A stretch of DNA of 64,000 nucleotides from the NCBI RefSeq assembly GCF_021134715.1, contig NC_060023.1, forward strand, positions 10,540,001 through 10,604,000, read 5' to 3'. Shown piece by piece: positions 10,803-22,498 of this stretch (the stretch's first letter is position 1; each line of letters begins with the position of its first letter). Under the pieces are notes generated by a model. The model had not been told where the DNA came from, ran no database searches, and was given only the letters and a program-made list of their open reading frames with translations. This DNA comes from Daphnia pulex (taxonomy: Eukaryota; Arthropoda; Branchiopoda; Diplostraca; Daphniidae). The translations under genes were made by a program, and so were the position numbers.

Positions 10803-12158
10803 ATTAGGCTACCTGATTCATTTTCGTTATTTATTTATCAGTTTAAGAATACTCACGATTCTTTTTTCTAGAGAAACATTGTATTAAACGAGGTGAAAAG
10901 AAGTTTTTAATACAGATACTGAAGATGTGACACTGTTTCAACTAGTTATTGTCTTTTCATTTTTCAATACTTTTATTCGAAGAACCAATGCCTGGTTTTC
11001 TAATGCAAGAGCTGTGTTGCAGGTAGATGGATGCTGCTTGTTTGTTGATTCACCAATTTGTTGATGTGTTAATCAAAGGTGTTCTGCATTGGGTATCTCC
11101 AGCGTTATCTTTCATGACATCAGTTACTGCATATTTTGGAACGTGTGGGTGTCTATGGGAGAAAATGATGAAATATGTTAAGTAATGTTTGAAATGACAT
11201 AATCAATATAAATAATATACCATCCTCTTACATCTTTCAACATAAACTAGCAATCTGCCTTCTTACAGAGCGACTAATTCTTTTAACAGTAGCCATCCCA
11301 ATGGAATTATTCTCATGATTACGTGTTGGTGCCAGATGCCCAGTCAACATCTTTAGTTAAATACATAACTTGGCTGACCTATTCAGACACACAAACACAC
11401 AACATGTCTGTTTTGACATTCCAGAATCAAAACAACCTAATGAAAGTTCAAATTACATAATTAATATAAGCCACAAGTAATACTTTCCATACATGAAAAT
11501 GTTACCAGTTATTCGGGGAACAAAATCCACGAGAAATATATTGGATTTAAGACACCAATAAGTAGAAAATGAATTAAAAGGAAAGGGACCCCGATTCCTT
11601 ATGGGAATTTACACGGGGAAAAATTAATTAGAACAAAGATGGCCGATTGCGGCGTTGCCGGATTGTAAAATCCCGACTTTCCGCATTGTGAAAAAGGTCT
11701 ATTAGTCTATTGATTGACTTCGGTGTTTCCCTCCTGTTAACCTAACCTTCCATTTGCTTATTTCACTAAATTTTCCCGTTAAACAGCTTCAATTTATTCT
11801 TGTCACCATTGCTGAGTCTCCAATTAATTATTACATTTCATGATTTCAATGTGAATATGACGTTGCCATCTGTCTCTACGACGGCATATTAATTTGCAGA
11901 ATAAAGGTTAGACAAATAGACATAACTGGTCCTCATGGAATGTTGCTTATAATTAAACCATGGCTTTTAGTTTCTGTGAGTGGCGGACTACTGTTTTAAT
12001 AGAAAACACAAATTAATGCATAACCAAATGAAAGTGCACCAAATTTTATCCTGCGATTTAACGGAAATTTTTTGTCGAAATTTTATATTTTCAATCAGCA
12101 TTGGAAATCAATAGCGCAGAATTTTACATCACAACAAATGACTTTCTCTTAAAACCAT
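10803..12158. other. AT-rich intergenic stretch
   Basis: No gene is seen. A GATGGCCGATTGCGG patch lies near 11638-11652 in otherwise AT-rich sequence. Confidence 0.5.
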
Positions 12159-12694
12159 TCAGTAAGGCTTAAATCTGACATTATCTTTAGTGTTGGTCTT
12201 GATCTTGTAATTAGCTGCTCCTGCTTTGGCGAGCATGTCAGCATATTCGTTTCCCTCAATCCCTTTGTGGGCTTTGACATAATTCTATTTAAAAAATCCA
12301 AAAATATTTTGTTCAGTATTTGTAAGATATCCGAATTAAAGTTAAAGTTCATTTTTTTACATACCCATTTTATGTTGATACTCTTTTTCAACATGTTATT
12401 GAGCTCTTCCAGCTGTTCCTTGTTTTTTACGTCACCTCCGGTACTAAGTTTCCAGCCATTCTTTTGCCATTTGGGCATCCACTGCGTGATGCACTTGATC
12501 AAGAATTGAGAATCGGTATTTATTTGTAGTTTTGAAATACCTAGTTGTAAAGGTAAAATTATAGTAGTTGCAATAGTGAATATCTGGTTATTAATCACCA
12601 CAATTTTGGGCCACTTGAATTGCTTTAGTTGCAGCCTGTATCTCTGCTACGTTGTTTGTGGGAGGTCCAACGACTGGTTCACTTACGTTTCTAT

Positions 12695-12712
<18 letters not shown>
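12159..12712 (-). pseudogene. RNase H1-like gene, 5'-truncated and fused to cathepsin D relic
   Basis: Three minus-strand exons, about 12712-12599, 12540-12365 and 12284-12159, read as the C-terminal part of a eukaryotic RNase H1 domain: NVSEPVVGPPTNNVAEIQAA, GISKLQINTDSQFLIKC, QWMPKWQKNGWK, then AHKGIEGNEYADMLAKAGA and stop TGA at 12161-12159. Phases agree across both introns. Three of the four family catalytic acids are present (E of VAEIQ, D of TDSQF, D of EYADM). The first strand with the initial Asp is absent, and upstream the sequence is replaced by a cathepsin D exon. Reading upstream in the RNase H frame meets a TGA (GAV-stop-WHL) within about 16 codons of NVSE. No start codon or promoter of its own is seen, so it is probably not functional. 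Confidence 0.8.
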
Positions 12713-13534
<822 letters not shown>

Positions 13535-14047
13535 ACAGTATTTCCTGTTAAGGGAATTTATAAACAAATAAAATTTGAATGACTTGACATGTTTACCAAC
13601 AACAACAACAACATACTTCAATTTAGTTCATATTAAAGTATCAAACAAAAAGTAGACCTTACCAATGGACTTCCCAAATACGAATTACGAATACTGTTTT
13701 CTACGTTTATTGCGTTTTGAAAGTCGTACACTAACAAGATTAACAAATTTCAATCAGGCGATACTGACTGAGTCACACTACGACTGCATGACAAAAATTC
13801 GAGATGGTATGTAACTAAACATAGCTACAGCATTGCCACGCAATGCAAAGAACAGCAAGCCGAAAACGCGGAAACAAATATATTTTCTTCTTTTTTTTTT
13901 AATTTGCAAATCAAAACCGAATCAAATTCGATAAATGTGTTTTATTTAAATGAAAGTCTTTCATTGATCAGAAGGTTTGGTATTTGTTATCGTCTCTAAC
14001 ACTCAGTAGCAGAACTGTTTCATCATCATCTCAATGAACGACTTGTA

Positions 14048-14113
14048 CTGTCGGGGGTTCGAACGCACGACTATCATCACGACAATCCAACGCGCTAACC
14101 ACATGACCAGCCC
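14048..14113 (-). repeat. tRNA-derived element (degenerate tRNA or SINE head)
   Basis: Read on the minus strand, the sequence begins GGGCTGGTCATGTGGTTAGC, an A-box-like segment. About 30 bases later comes GTTCGAACCCC, a B-box-like segment, followed by CGACAG. Spacing fits an internal RNA polymerase III promoter, and the A-box region resembles tRNA-Asp. The acceptor arms do not pair, so a working tRNA is unlikely; a tRNA-derived SINE or tRNA pseudogene fits better. Confidence 0.55.
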
Positions 14114-14538
14114 AACATATTTTCAACCGCCACCAGCCGCTATGTGTACCCTATGGCTCCAAGGAATTTTTCGACAAGTCCTGAATCGATCCTGTTGTGT
14201 TACGAAAAATGTGTTGAAAGAAAAACCCCTTTGGCACATATCCAGTTGATCCAATAACGCTATAAGAACCGACGTAAAAATAGAAGTTGGAAAAACATAT
14301 ATTTGTCGAACTTAACGATCTTTGGCTTATTTACAACATGTGAATTTTCACAGGGGGGAAAACAAATCGATTTATATCACGCACGTACACACACACACAT
14401 TACCACCGGGAGATCGGAAACCGAATGAAAACGAGGGATTACGCAACTCTTGTATACGCGTTGATCAAGTTGGCACATGAACGAGTAACCGCACACAATT
14501 TAAAATGTTTGCATCATATAGTAATTAACAAGGAAACA

Positions 14539-14559
14539 TAATAATAATAATAATAATAA
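14539..14559. repeat. (AAT)n microsatellite
   Basis: About seven tandem ATA/AAT units lie between the tRNA-like element and the LRR gene. Confidence 0.85.
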
Positions 14560-14711
14560 CGGCCGTCATCTAATGTGAAACGACCAATGCGACTAGACGT
14601 CGTGAAGAATGTTTGTAACAACCATCATCCTAATCATGTGAGCATTGTTTTTTAATCCCGAAATTTTCCATTTGATTTGGATCAATTTTGGTTGTTGTTG
14701 TTGTTGTCGGT

Positions 14712-17063
14712 TTAGAGCAACTTGGTGGCGATCCAAGGTAACTGGAAATAGTAACCTTAACGTTGTTTAAAATTGTCAATGAAATCATTAGTATTGAAAT
14801 AGTTACCGAACCGTAACGGAAATAGTGCCAAAAATCGTATGCCAATTTCAGAGCCAGGACGCAAATGGCAGTCACTTCGACGTAGATGATGGCGTGGAGT
14901 AGGAAGATTTCGTGCTCTTCCTGCTCGGCCAGCGCCGCCGTGTCGTTCAGCCGACTACCTTCGCACACCAGATTGGGCAACAGGTGCAACACTGGAATCT
15001 ACAATAGCCGGCCGGCAATCGTATAAATTTATTTTTAAACCATTTGGGGGTTTTCATTTTTTTTATCTTTTTAGAATGGAACATTTTATTATTATCATTA
15101 CCTTTTTACCATCGCGTGAGCATAGCAAGATGGATGAATCGTTAACGATGTTGCGGTACTTCCACAGCCAGTCCTTTAATAGATAAAAAAAATCCAGAGA
15201 TCATAAAAAGAATTTTGATATCAAATGGACATACAATATAAAATAATTGAATCCATCGTTGATAATACGTACCCGTACTTTGGTTGCCATGTTGCAATCG
15301 CATTCCCAAGAGTTATTGTAAAGATAAATGTATTTAGTTTGGAACTCGGTCGGAACTTGAACTATGTCTTCCAATGGAATCTATGCATTAAAGGAACGGT
15401 GTAATTAAAGATTCAATAGAAATCATATCGTGCGTACATACCTCATAGGGGCTGATGTAATTGTTCTTCAAACTGAACCGACTGAAATTGCGGATGAAAT
15501 CCGAGTTGGATAAATTGCGAATGGACACGATCTGGTTGTCGTCGGCGATCAGAATCTTGAGCGACTGATTGCGATACCTGATGACCTGATCCAAACTCGT
15601 CAACTGCCTTGTGGAAATGCTCAATGTAAAATGATTTCGAAAAAATTAAAAAATGTCGTGATTAAAATTACGTTGTTTCCAGTCACGTCCAGCTCGTTGG
15701 TAAAGCTTGGCAATTGAGCAGGTAATGACGTCAATTGCTTGTAAGAGCAGTCGACTTGAACCGTGTAAGACACTCGACCCTCCTTGCCTTCGCTGGTGAA
15801 TTTGCAGTCGCAGCATTTCGTGCGTGAAAGACATTCAGCGTTGACGGTCTGCAGTTCCAAATTGAAAAAGAGAAGACAACCGATCAATTTTGATTTACCC
15901 GCCAAAATGTCAATTCAAAAATACCAACAATGACCAGCTAAAACGATTTTTTTTTTCTGATTTATTTTGGCCGACACTCAACTGTTATCCGTCTTACGCC
16001 AGGCTCTTTCCCATAGAGTTATGTGAGAATAGACAGGTGCAGCTCTTGCTGACGGCTGCGGCTGACGGATCTATAAAAACCAACACGCAGAAATTGTTGT
16101 ACCTTTTTATTTGTTTCTCTTTTGACGATTGAATAATTCCACTCGATCCAGGATCCTTGTTGCGATTTGGTGTCTTTGCACATGAGGTGATCGCCGTTGA
16201 CCAGGGCGTCTCTTTCGTGCAGTTTCAGGACGAACTGGAAGTCCCAAACGCAGTCCCATTCGTTACCTGAGAGACGGACAGACACATCCATTTTAGTTGC
16301 TGGCCGTTTTATTGATCGACCGCTGAGCGGATAAGAGGAGCGGACAATTGCACATTTAATGACCCTATCGATCTTGACCGGCCACCAGCGTCTATTCTCC
16401 AAGTTATGCGGTGATGCCAAACTAACCTGAAAGATCCAGCGTCGACAAGCCGGGCAAATTCGCCAGAGATGAATCATCTGACAGTTTGGCCATGCGGGAC
16501 AGCGTATTGTTGGCCAGGATCAATATCTCCAGTTGAGTTGTCCGGTTGAAAATGTGCCACGCCACGTCACGCAATTGGGTGTTGTTGGATAAATCCAGAT
16601 GGATCAGCCGCTCCGGATGCGGTAGCCATTCCATTATGGTCAAGTTGCTGTGCCGGATGGTTAGATTCTGCAGCTGCGTGAATTTGCCGGCGGGCAGACC
16701 GGACTCGTTCATCGTATTGAATCCACCCTGGACGATGGTGAGGCTGACGACGAATGCGGAGCAATCCGCCAGACATTCCGGCGTGAAACGAGACACATTG
16801 TGGCAGATCAGGTGCTGGCCGTCCTGGAAGACGCACTCGTCACCGCATCTCTGACACGGACTCTGCTGGTTGTTCCGGTGGTGGTGTTCCGGCTGGGAAT
16901 GCCTGGCGGCTCTGTTCCAGCTGTTGCTGATGAAGTTGGAATTGTTTCTCAAAGTCACAGTCGATGCATCCGGATGCATTTGTTGTTGACTCGTTCCAAC
17001 GGCTAAGATGAGGACCAGCAGCCAAACGACGACCCGGATTGTCTCCGGCCTCGTCGCCATCAT
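14712..17063 (-). CDS. Leucine-rich-repeat single-pass membrane protein (halfway/singed wings 2-like?)
   Basis: Eight coding exons on the minus strand: 17063-16427, 16266-16103, 15848-15672, 15603-15442, 15380-15273, 15173-15102, 14998-14807, 14741-14712. All phases agree; 1542 nt gives 513 residues. The start ATG at 17063 is followed by a hydrophobic signal sequence (RVVVWLLVLILAVGTSQQQ). Residues ~55-100 hold a cysteine cluster (CQRCGDECVF, CLADC). LRRs follow (LQNLTIRHSNLTIMEW, LIHLDLSNNTQLRDV, LEILILANNTLSRM, LSTLDLSGNEWDCVW). A Cys-rich CCDCKF segment, a second LRR block (ELDVTGNN-LTSLDQV, LKILIADDNQIVSI) and an LRRCT-like NNSWECDCNMATKVRDWLWK come next. One membrane helix lies at ~471-491 (IFLLHAIIYVEVTAICVLAL). 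The short cytoplasmic tail ends LPWIATKLL, encoded by a 30-nt last exon. The architecture resembles insect halfway/singed wings 2 proteins; that name is tentative. The protein is presumably at the cell surface. Confidence 0.88.
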
Positions 17064-20000
17064 GGCGTCACCAACGTAACGGCACCTTCTGTCAGCAAAA
17101 GGAAATAAATAATGATCGTTTGTTTTTTTTCCAATTTCCAAGTGCGGAATTGAATTTCTAAGAAAACGGCCACCACCAGCCTCAGCCGCCCCGCCAACCA
17201 AATGAAAAAATAGGCCAGCAGACACATTCGGAATCGATTTTTACAGCTTTTCCAATAAACATGTATATATTGATTTTGGAAAACCGGTTGGCTAAAGTCA
17301 TAAAAATCGATACGTAATATTATACACAGCAGAAGAAGAGTCCAGATGTTTCACCCATATACAGCAGGCCTAGACGTACTATATAGATACCGTATGGCTT
17401 TAGGCGGGAAGTTTGAAATGGTCGACAAGTTTCAAATGTTTTTTGGATGTTAAGTCCAAGGTAAAAAGCTGAAATGGGTGGCAAGGACCTGGGCTGGCAA
17501 GGACATGTGCTGGGGTTTTGTGTGTCACACACTGTGAGATTTGTTATCCCTTCTTCCGTTAACAGCTTGTTAATTTGATAACAAACGAGCTTCTTCCTGT
17601 CTTACGCAACGCAATCTCCGAACGTGCGGTCGACTCCCATTATTCTCTCACCCCCTCCAAGCCACCACACTGATAAAATAGAACAAGTACGTGTGTTGGA
17701 ATTAATGTATACTACTCCCTTTGAAGCTTCCTTAGCTACTGGCGCTTAATTCCCCAGTTTAGTATATAAAAAAGTGAAGAATCAAAATGAGCAGAGATAA
17801 GAAATGCGGTTCATTTAGCCGTTAGATCAAACGGAAAAAAATTTCCCCTAAAAGCTCAAAGACTCTGACTCTCTGACTGGAATGTTATTAGAAGAAAAAC
17901 CTGCTTGTGGAATATCATTTGCATGTTCTCTTTCCTTATTATTACGTTTCTGTAAAAACCCCGTAACAATTTTCTTGGTGTCCCATTTAACTTCAATTTT
18001 TATAACCAAATGGGGGCGGCGGCCCAGCATTATGGTAAAAAAACCAGGCCCGCAGTTATTTCATATTAGCCTCGCTGATGACTTCAAAATAAATCAAACT
18101 GCCTTGTGTATAGATTCGTTAAGAGATGGTAGTACACAGTTTTGTCCCACCCCCCTCAAAGTTGCATAACGCATATAGACATAGCCGGAAAAACCGAAAT
18201 ACACACATATACCGCAGACTATATACGTATGTCTGAGCTGTATATAATACTGTTAGTTAGTTTTACATCTCCCCTGGAGAGAATTTTATTATGCCAACCA
18301 TTTTCGGTCAAGAGCTGTTTCAAAATGAGACTCAGCCTACACACACACACATGAGGGGCAACGTGACTGGATTGATACATGTCCGTTGGCCCGACGCTAG
18401 CTAGGCCATGCCTGGAATAAATGAATCCCGTCGACCTTCAAAGCCCCTAACAAAAGAAACTTATTTTTTTTCTATTTTACATTAAATCTATACTACACAT
18501 CTTCTCTGGTATGAGACAACTATGCGGGGTAAAACCCAAAGTCTATAAACGAAACTATTTGATTGACAGAGCGATGGACATTTTCGAGCGTGGAAGGATT
18601 CAGTCAAAAATGTGGAACTGTCTTTTCAAATTCCTTTCATTTTGGTTTGTGTTTTTCCCCCCTGGAATAGTTTGTCGAGAGTCCTGATCAAATTCCAGGT
18701 TGGACAGCAGGACGACGGGCCAGGCGTTTCTGGGTTCCAGCTGGCGTCCGTCCCACAAATGGGTCAAGGGTGCTGTCATAATAACACAGTCGTTCGGACC
18801 TTAATATTTTTCCTGTGTTGAACAAGAAACGTCACTTGCCATAGACCCACCAGCCCAGCATATGCTCTCACTCTATACACTAAGATTTGTCGTACTGAAC
18901 ACAAGTTGCCTTTCATTTTCTCTTGACATATTTTCCTTGTGTATTTTGCTCGCCTGTATTCATCTCTCTCTATAGCACTAGAAAGCCAGCCATGCTATGA
19001 CGTTATTCTGTTACGCCATTTTTTCCTTCCTTGTCTCTGTCGTCCGGTTCCGCATCGCAAACTGTCTGGGATTGTTTACAAAGCGGACGTGACCTTCTGG
19101 TTATCATAACGTAACACTCGAGCAAAATAAAAAATATACCAAACATTTTCCTTTAGTCCTTTTGAGAGAGGGTGAGAATGAAGAGATTGACGCCATCGGA
19201 TTGGATTAGGCCGTCACTGATTTTTTGGTTGAAAAGGAGCCAGATAAATATAGGAATTATTATCTCTATTATACGGCAGTTTGGAAAAAATAAAGCGGTT
19301 ATGCAAGAGAACCCAAATTTGGTTTAAATCAATTCCAAATGACCCTGAGACGGGATTGATTTAGAGGACTAGGTCGACAGGTCGTAACGGCCCAAGGACT
19401 TTTTTACACTTTTTTCCAATTTTAATTTTGTTTAGTTTTTCCCGTTCAAATTTCCATTTGGTCGACGTATACGACGTTATGTATTAATAGACGAAAATAC
19501 CAGCGGATGTATATAAGCATGTGCTTTTCCAGGGAGGAGGGGGGGGGGGTGAGAATGGCATCAATAATGCAAAGAATTTCCAATCTCTTTGCCCTTGAAA
19601 CACGCCCCAATTGACACATCCTTAAAACATCCCTGTCGTACTATACTACTACTGCCGGAGAAAGGAGGAGTGGGTAGGCTATTTCTGTATCTCTCTCTCT
19701 TGGTAATTTAAAAAAAAAAAATAAATTATCAGCTATTTATTTTGATTGCCTTTATTCTGTTACTACTGTCGCCTGGACGCCACGTTGAAATTGGAAATCG
19801 ATCAAATAATTTTTGTTCCAAAAAGTTTATCCACTTTAGCCGGGTGATAGACTAACACAGCAGAGATGTGGCACTTGTGGACTATTACAAAGAGAAACAA
19901 AACCACACACACTATGGTAACGGTTGCCAGAACGATTGGCTATGCGACAGATAGATAAGACCGTTGTGTGTGTGTGGGGGGACTCACGCAGAGAAAAGTT

Positions 20001-22498
20001 GATAAACAATCGTCTAACTATGTCCAACGGTGCCGTTGATTAGACCCGTTCCTATTCGACAAGGCGACAGACAATAAGAACATAAATCATCCAATCAATT
20101 ATTTAACGATCCCGATGATCCCCGCCCAACATAATGTATAACAAGGGAATTAATTGTACAATGTACACAGTAGTACCTTGATGGAAATGCGTCGTCAAAT
20201 GATATCCGTTTGCTGATGGTCGAACACATCCGTCGTTAGACCCAAAAAGTCGATAGTGATTTGGGAGGGGGGGGGGCTGCTGTGACGTAATTAAGAGTTC
20301 GTTTTAGTTACGCGGATGTGTGTGTGTGTGTCTAACCGCAAGAAAAACAGGGAAATAAAAATATTAAAAAAAGAAAAGAAACGAGATCATATGTAGACGT
20401 GGTGGCAGGCAGCACGGAGAGATAAGATTCTCTCATTCTCCATTGGGCGACACACTCACACACGGGCACACACGGCACGCCGTTTCCTAACTATAGTCAA
20501 TAAAACACTGAGGCAAACATTGTCGGTACTAACGTCTATATATATATGTACAGGGAACCACTGTCGTGTGTAAGCTCCGTACTGCTCCGGCGCATGAGCA
20601 GTAGTGAGCCCTTGAGTCTACTTTTTTTACTCGCGGGAGATTCTCTCTGCTCTGCGCGGCATGAAAAAGGGCGGTGTGTGTTGTGGGCCGTTTTTCGCCT
20701 TAGGTACAATTTAGAAAAAATAAAAATAAATGATTTTAAAAAGAATATATTAAAACATTTTGTTTTTTTGTTTATTCGTGATGTAGCGTTTTGATTTTAA
20801 TTTTTTTTGGTTTTTAAATTTCCCGCAAAAATATTATACAAGTGCGGTCGAGTGTGAGAGGGCTCTTCATCTTTGTTTATCTTTGGTGAAAAAAACCCAC
20901 AGCTTGACAGCAACTGTCAATATCGATCGATTATTAATAGATTTTTTTTTTTGTCTTTCCTCGTCCCCGTTATCTAACGCGTTCAGTGTACGTGTGACCC
21001 TCAGACATATTACCCGTACCTTTCACTCTGCGCTTTTGTTATTTGCAGACGACCAAAAAAAAAGGTGATTCACCTTGGAAATAGTTGGTGTTGATTTAGT
21101 GGCAGTTGTTATCGTTTATCGCCATCTTCCGTGTCTGGTTTTACTCTGATTGGTCGAATTCAAAGTTCGCGCCGTTAGTTGAGTTACTGCGCCAAATCGG
21201 CACTGCGGAAATTCAAATCATAACTCGTGTTGAAGAAATTTAAATTCAGGTTACAATTTGGTTTGATTCTAAACTAAAAATAGGGTCCGCCGCATTTTGT
21301 TGAGCTTTAAACAGTGCGCAGCTTGATTGTTGGCGGCACAGCGTTGCCTTTTGACTGCCGCTGCGCCAGCGGCCGATATACCGCCGCCGCCGCCGTGGGG
21401 TGCATCACTGTATTATCCAAACTTCTATCCAGCAATATAACCTCGGCTACGGAATAAATAATCAAACACTGTGAGTTGCGTGACGCGGCGAATCTTTTCT
21501 TTTTCATCTGGAAAAGAAAAACAAAAAAGTCTCAGGGTCGAGCGTCACCCAGGGAGCGTCTCTCTCCGTTGGATAAACAACACGCGATTTGATGTTTAGT
21601 CTTGGCTTGGACGTATTCTTCTTCTTCTTCGTGTACGTGCGGGATGAGAGGTGGAAGACAGACATATTTCTGGGAAGGAAGAAAATAAAGAAAATCAAAA
21701 CTTTCCAGATTTAGTTCTCTGACGAGTTATTCCTGTTTCCTTGAACTGGTCGATTCAACTTGGATGGACTGGAAAGATCATTAGGATGACAGCGGATTAT
21801 GTGTATACTATATCATACTTTTTTATTGTAACAATAGAAACTCTCTTTTTATATGTGTGTACGAACCGGTTTCACCTTGATTCCACCAGGCCATCGGGAA
21901 CGAAACATCAAAAGTTTTATTTATTTATTTTAATAGAGAATAAAAGAAAAGTTTCATTATTTTTTTTAAATGAGGTTTGCTTTTTTGTCTGTTTCTTTTT
22001 TTTATTGTTTTTTTATAATATTTGTTGCTTTTCATTGGCCTTGTTTGGTGTATGTTATATTTACAGTAAATCAGAGAGTTTGAATTAAATGAAAAATTGG
22101 AGGGGGCGGCAGGAGGAGAACAAATAATTCCGGATAGTTCAGTTTTCAAAGGATATAACCGGAATAATGTTTGTTTTTCCAGCGACAAACAAAAATTAGA
22201 AATTACTAAAAAAAAAAATAAAAAGTTGATTGTAAATTTGATTTTGTTGAGTTTCGTTTTCTTTAAAAAAATATAGAAAAATCAAGAGAGTCTGGCGTGT
22301 GTGTAAATAACAAAAAAAAAAAGAAAAGAAAAATGTTGAAATCAAAAGATAATAAGATAAAGAAGGAAAAGAAAAATACTTTGTTCCCACTATTTACACA
22401 AATGACAGTGGCAGACACGAAAAAAAAGATATTCGATATAGTCAAGAGTAAAAAAGTATAGATGAGTTAATGTTTTTTTTGTTTCAAATTGTTTTGTT
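17064..22498. other. Long intergenic region between the LRR gene and the chitinase
   Basis: A putative 5' UTR acceptor of the LRR gene (TTTTGCTGACAG then AAGGTGCCG) lies just upstream of its ATG, around 17085-17100. The rest shows CA/GT runs (18340, 19970, 20320, 20460), G runs (19540, 20270) and T-rich stretches. A GC-rich patch near 21310-21400 on the minus strand (GCCGCTGGCGCAGCGGCAG) may be a promoter. I see no supportable gene. Confidence 0.5.

Noticed and set aside
14630-14992. LRR gene last exon read through to a TTTTTTKIDPNQ tail
   Set aside because: The GTAACT...CAG intron gives an exact-phase short tail; the read-through tail is low-complexity intron-like sequence.
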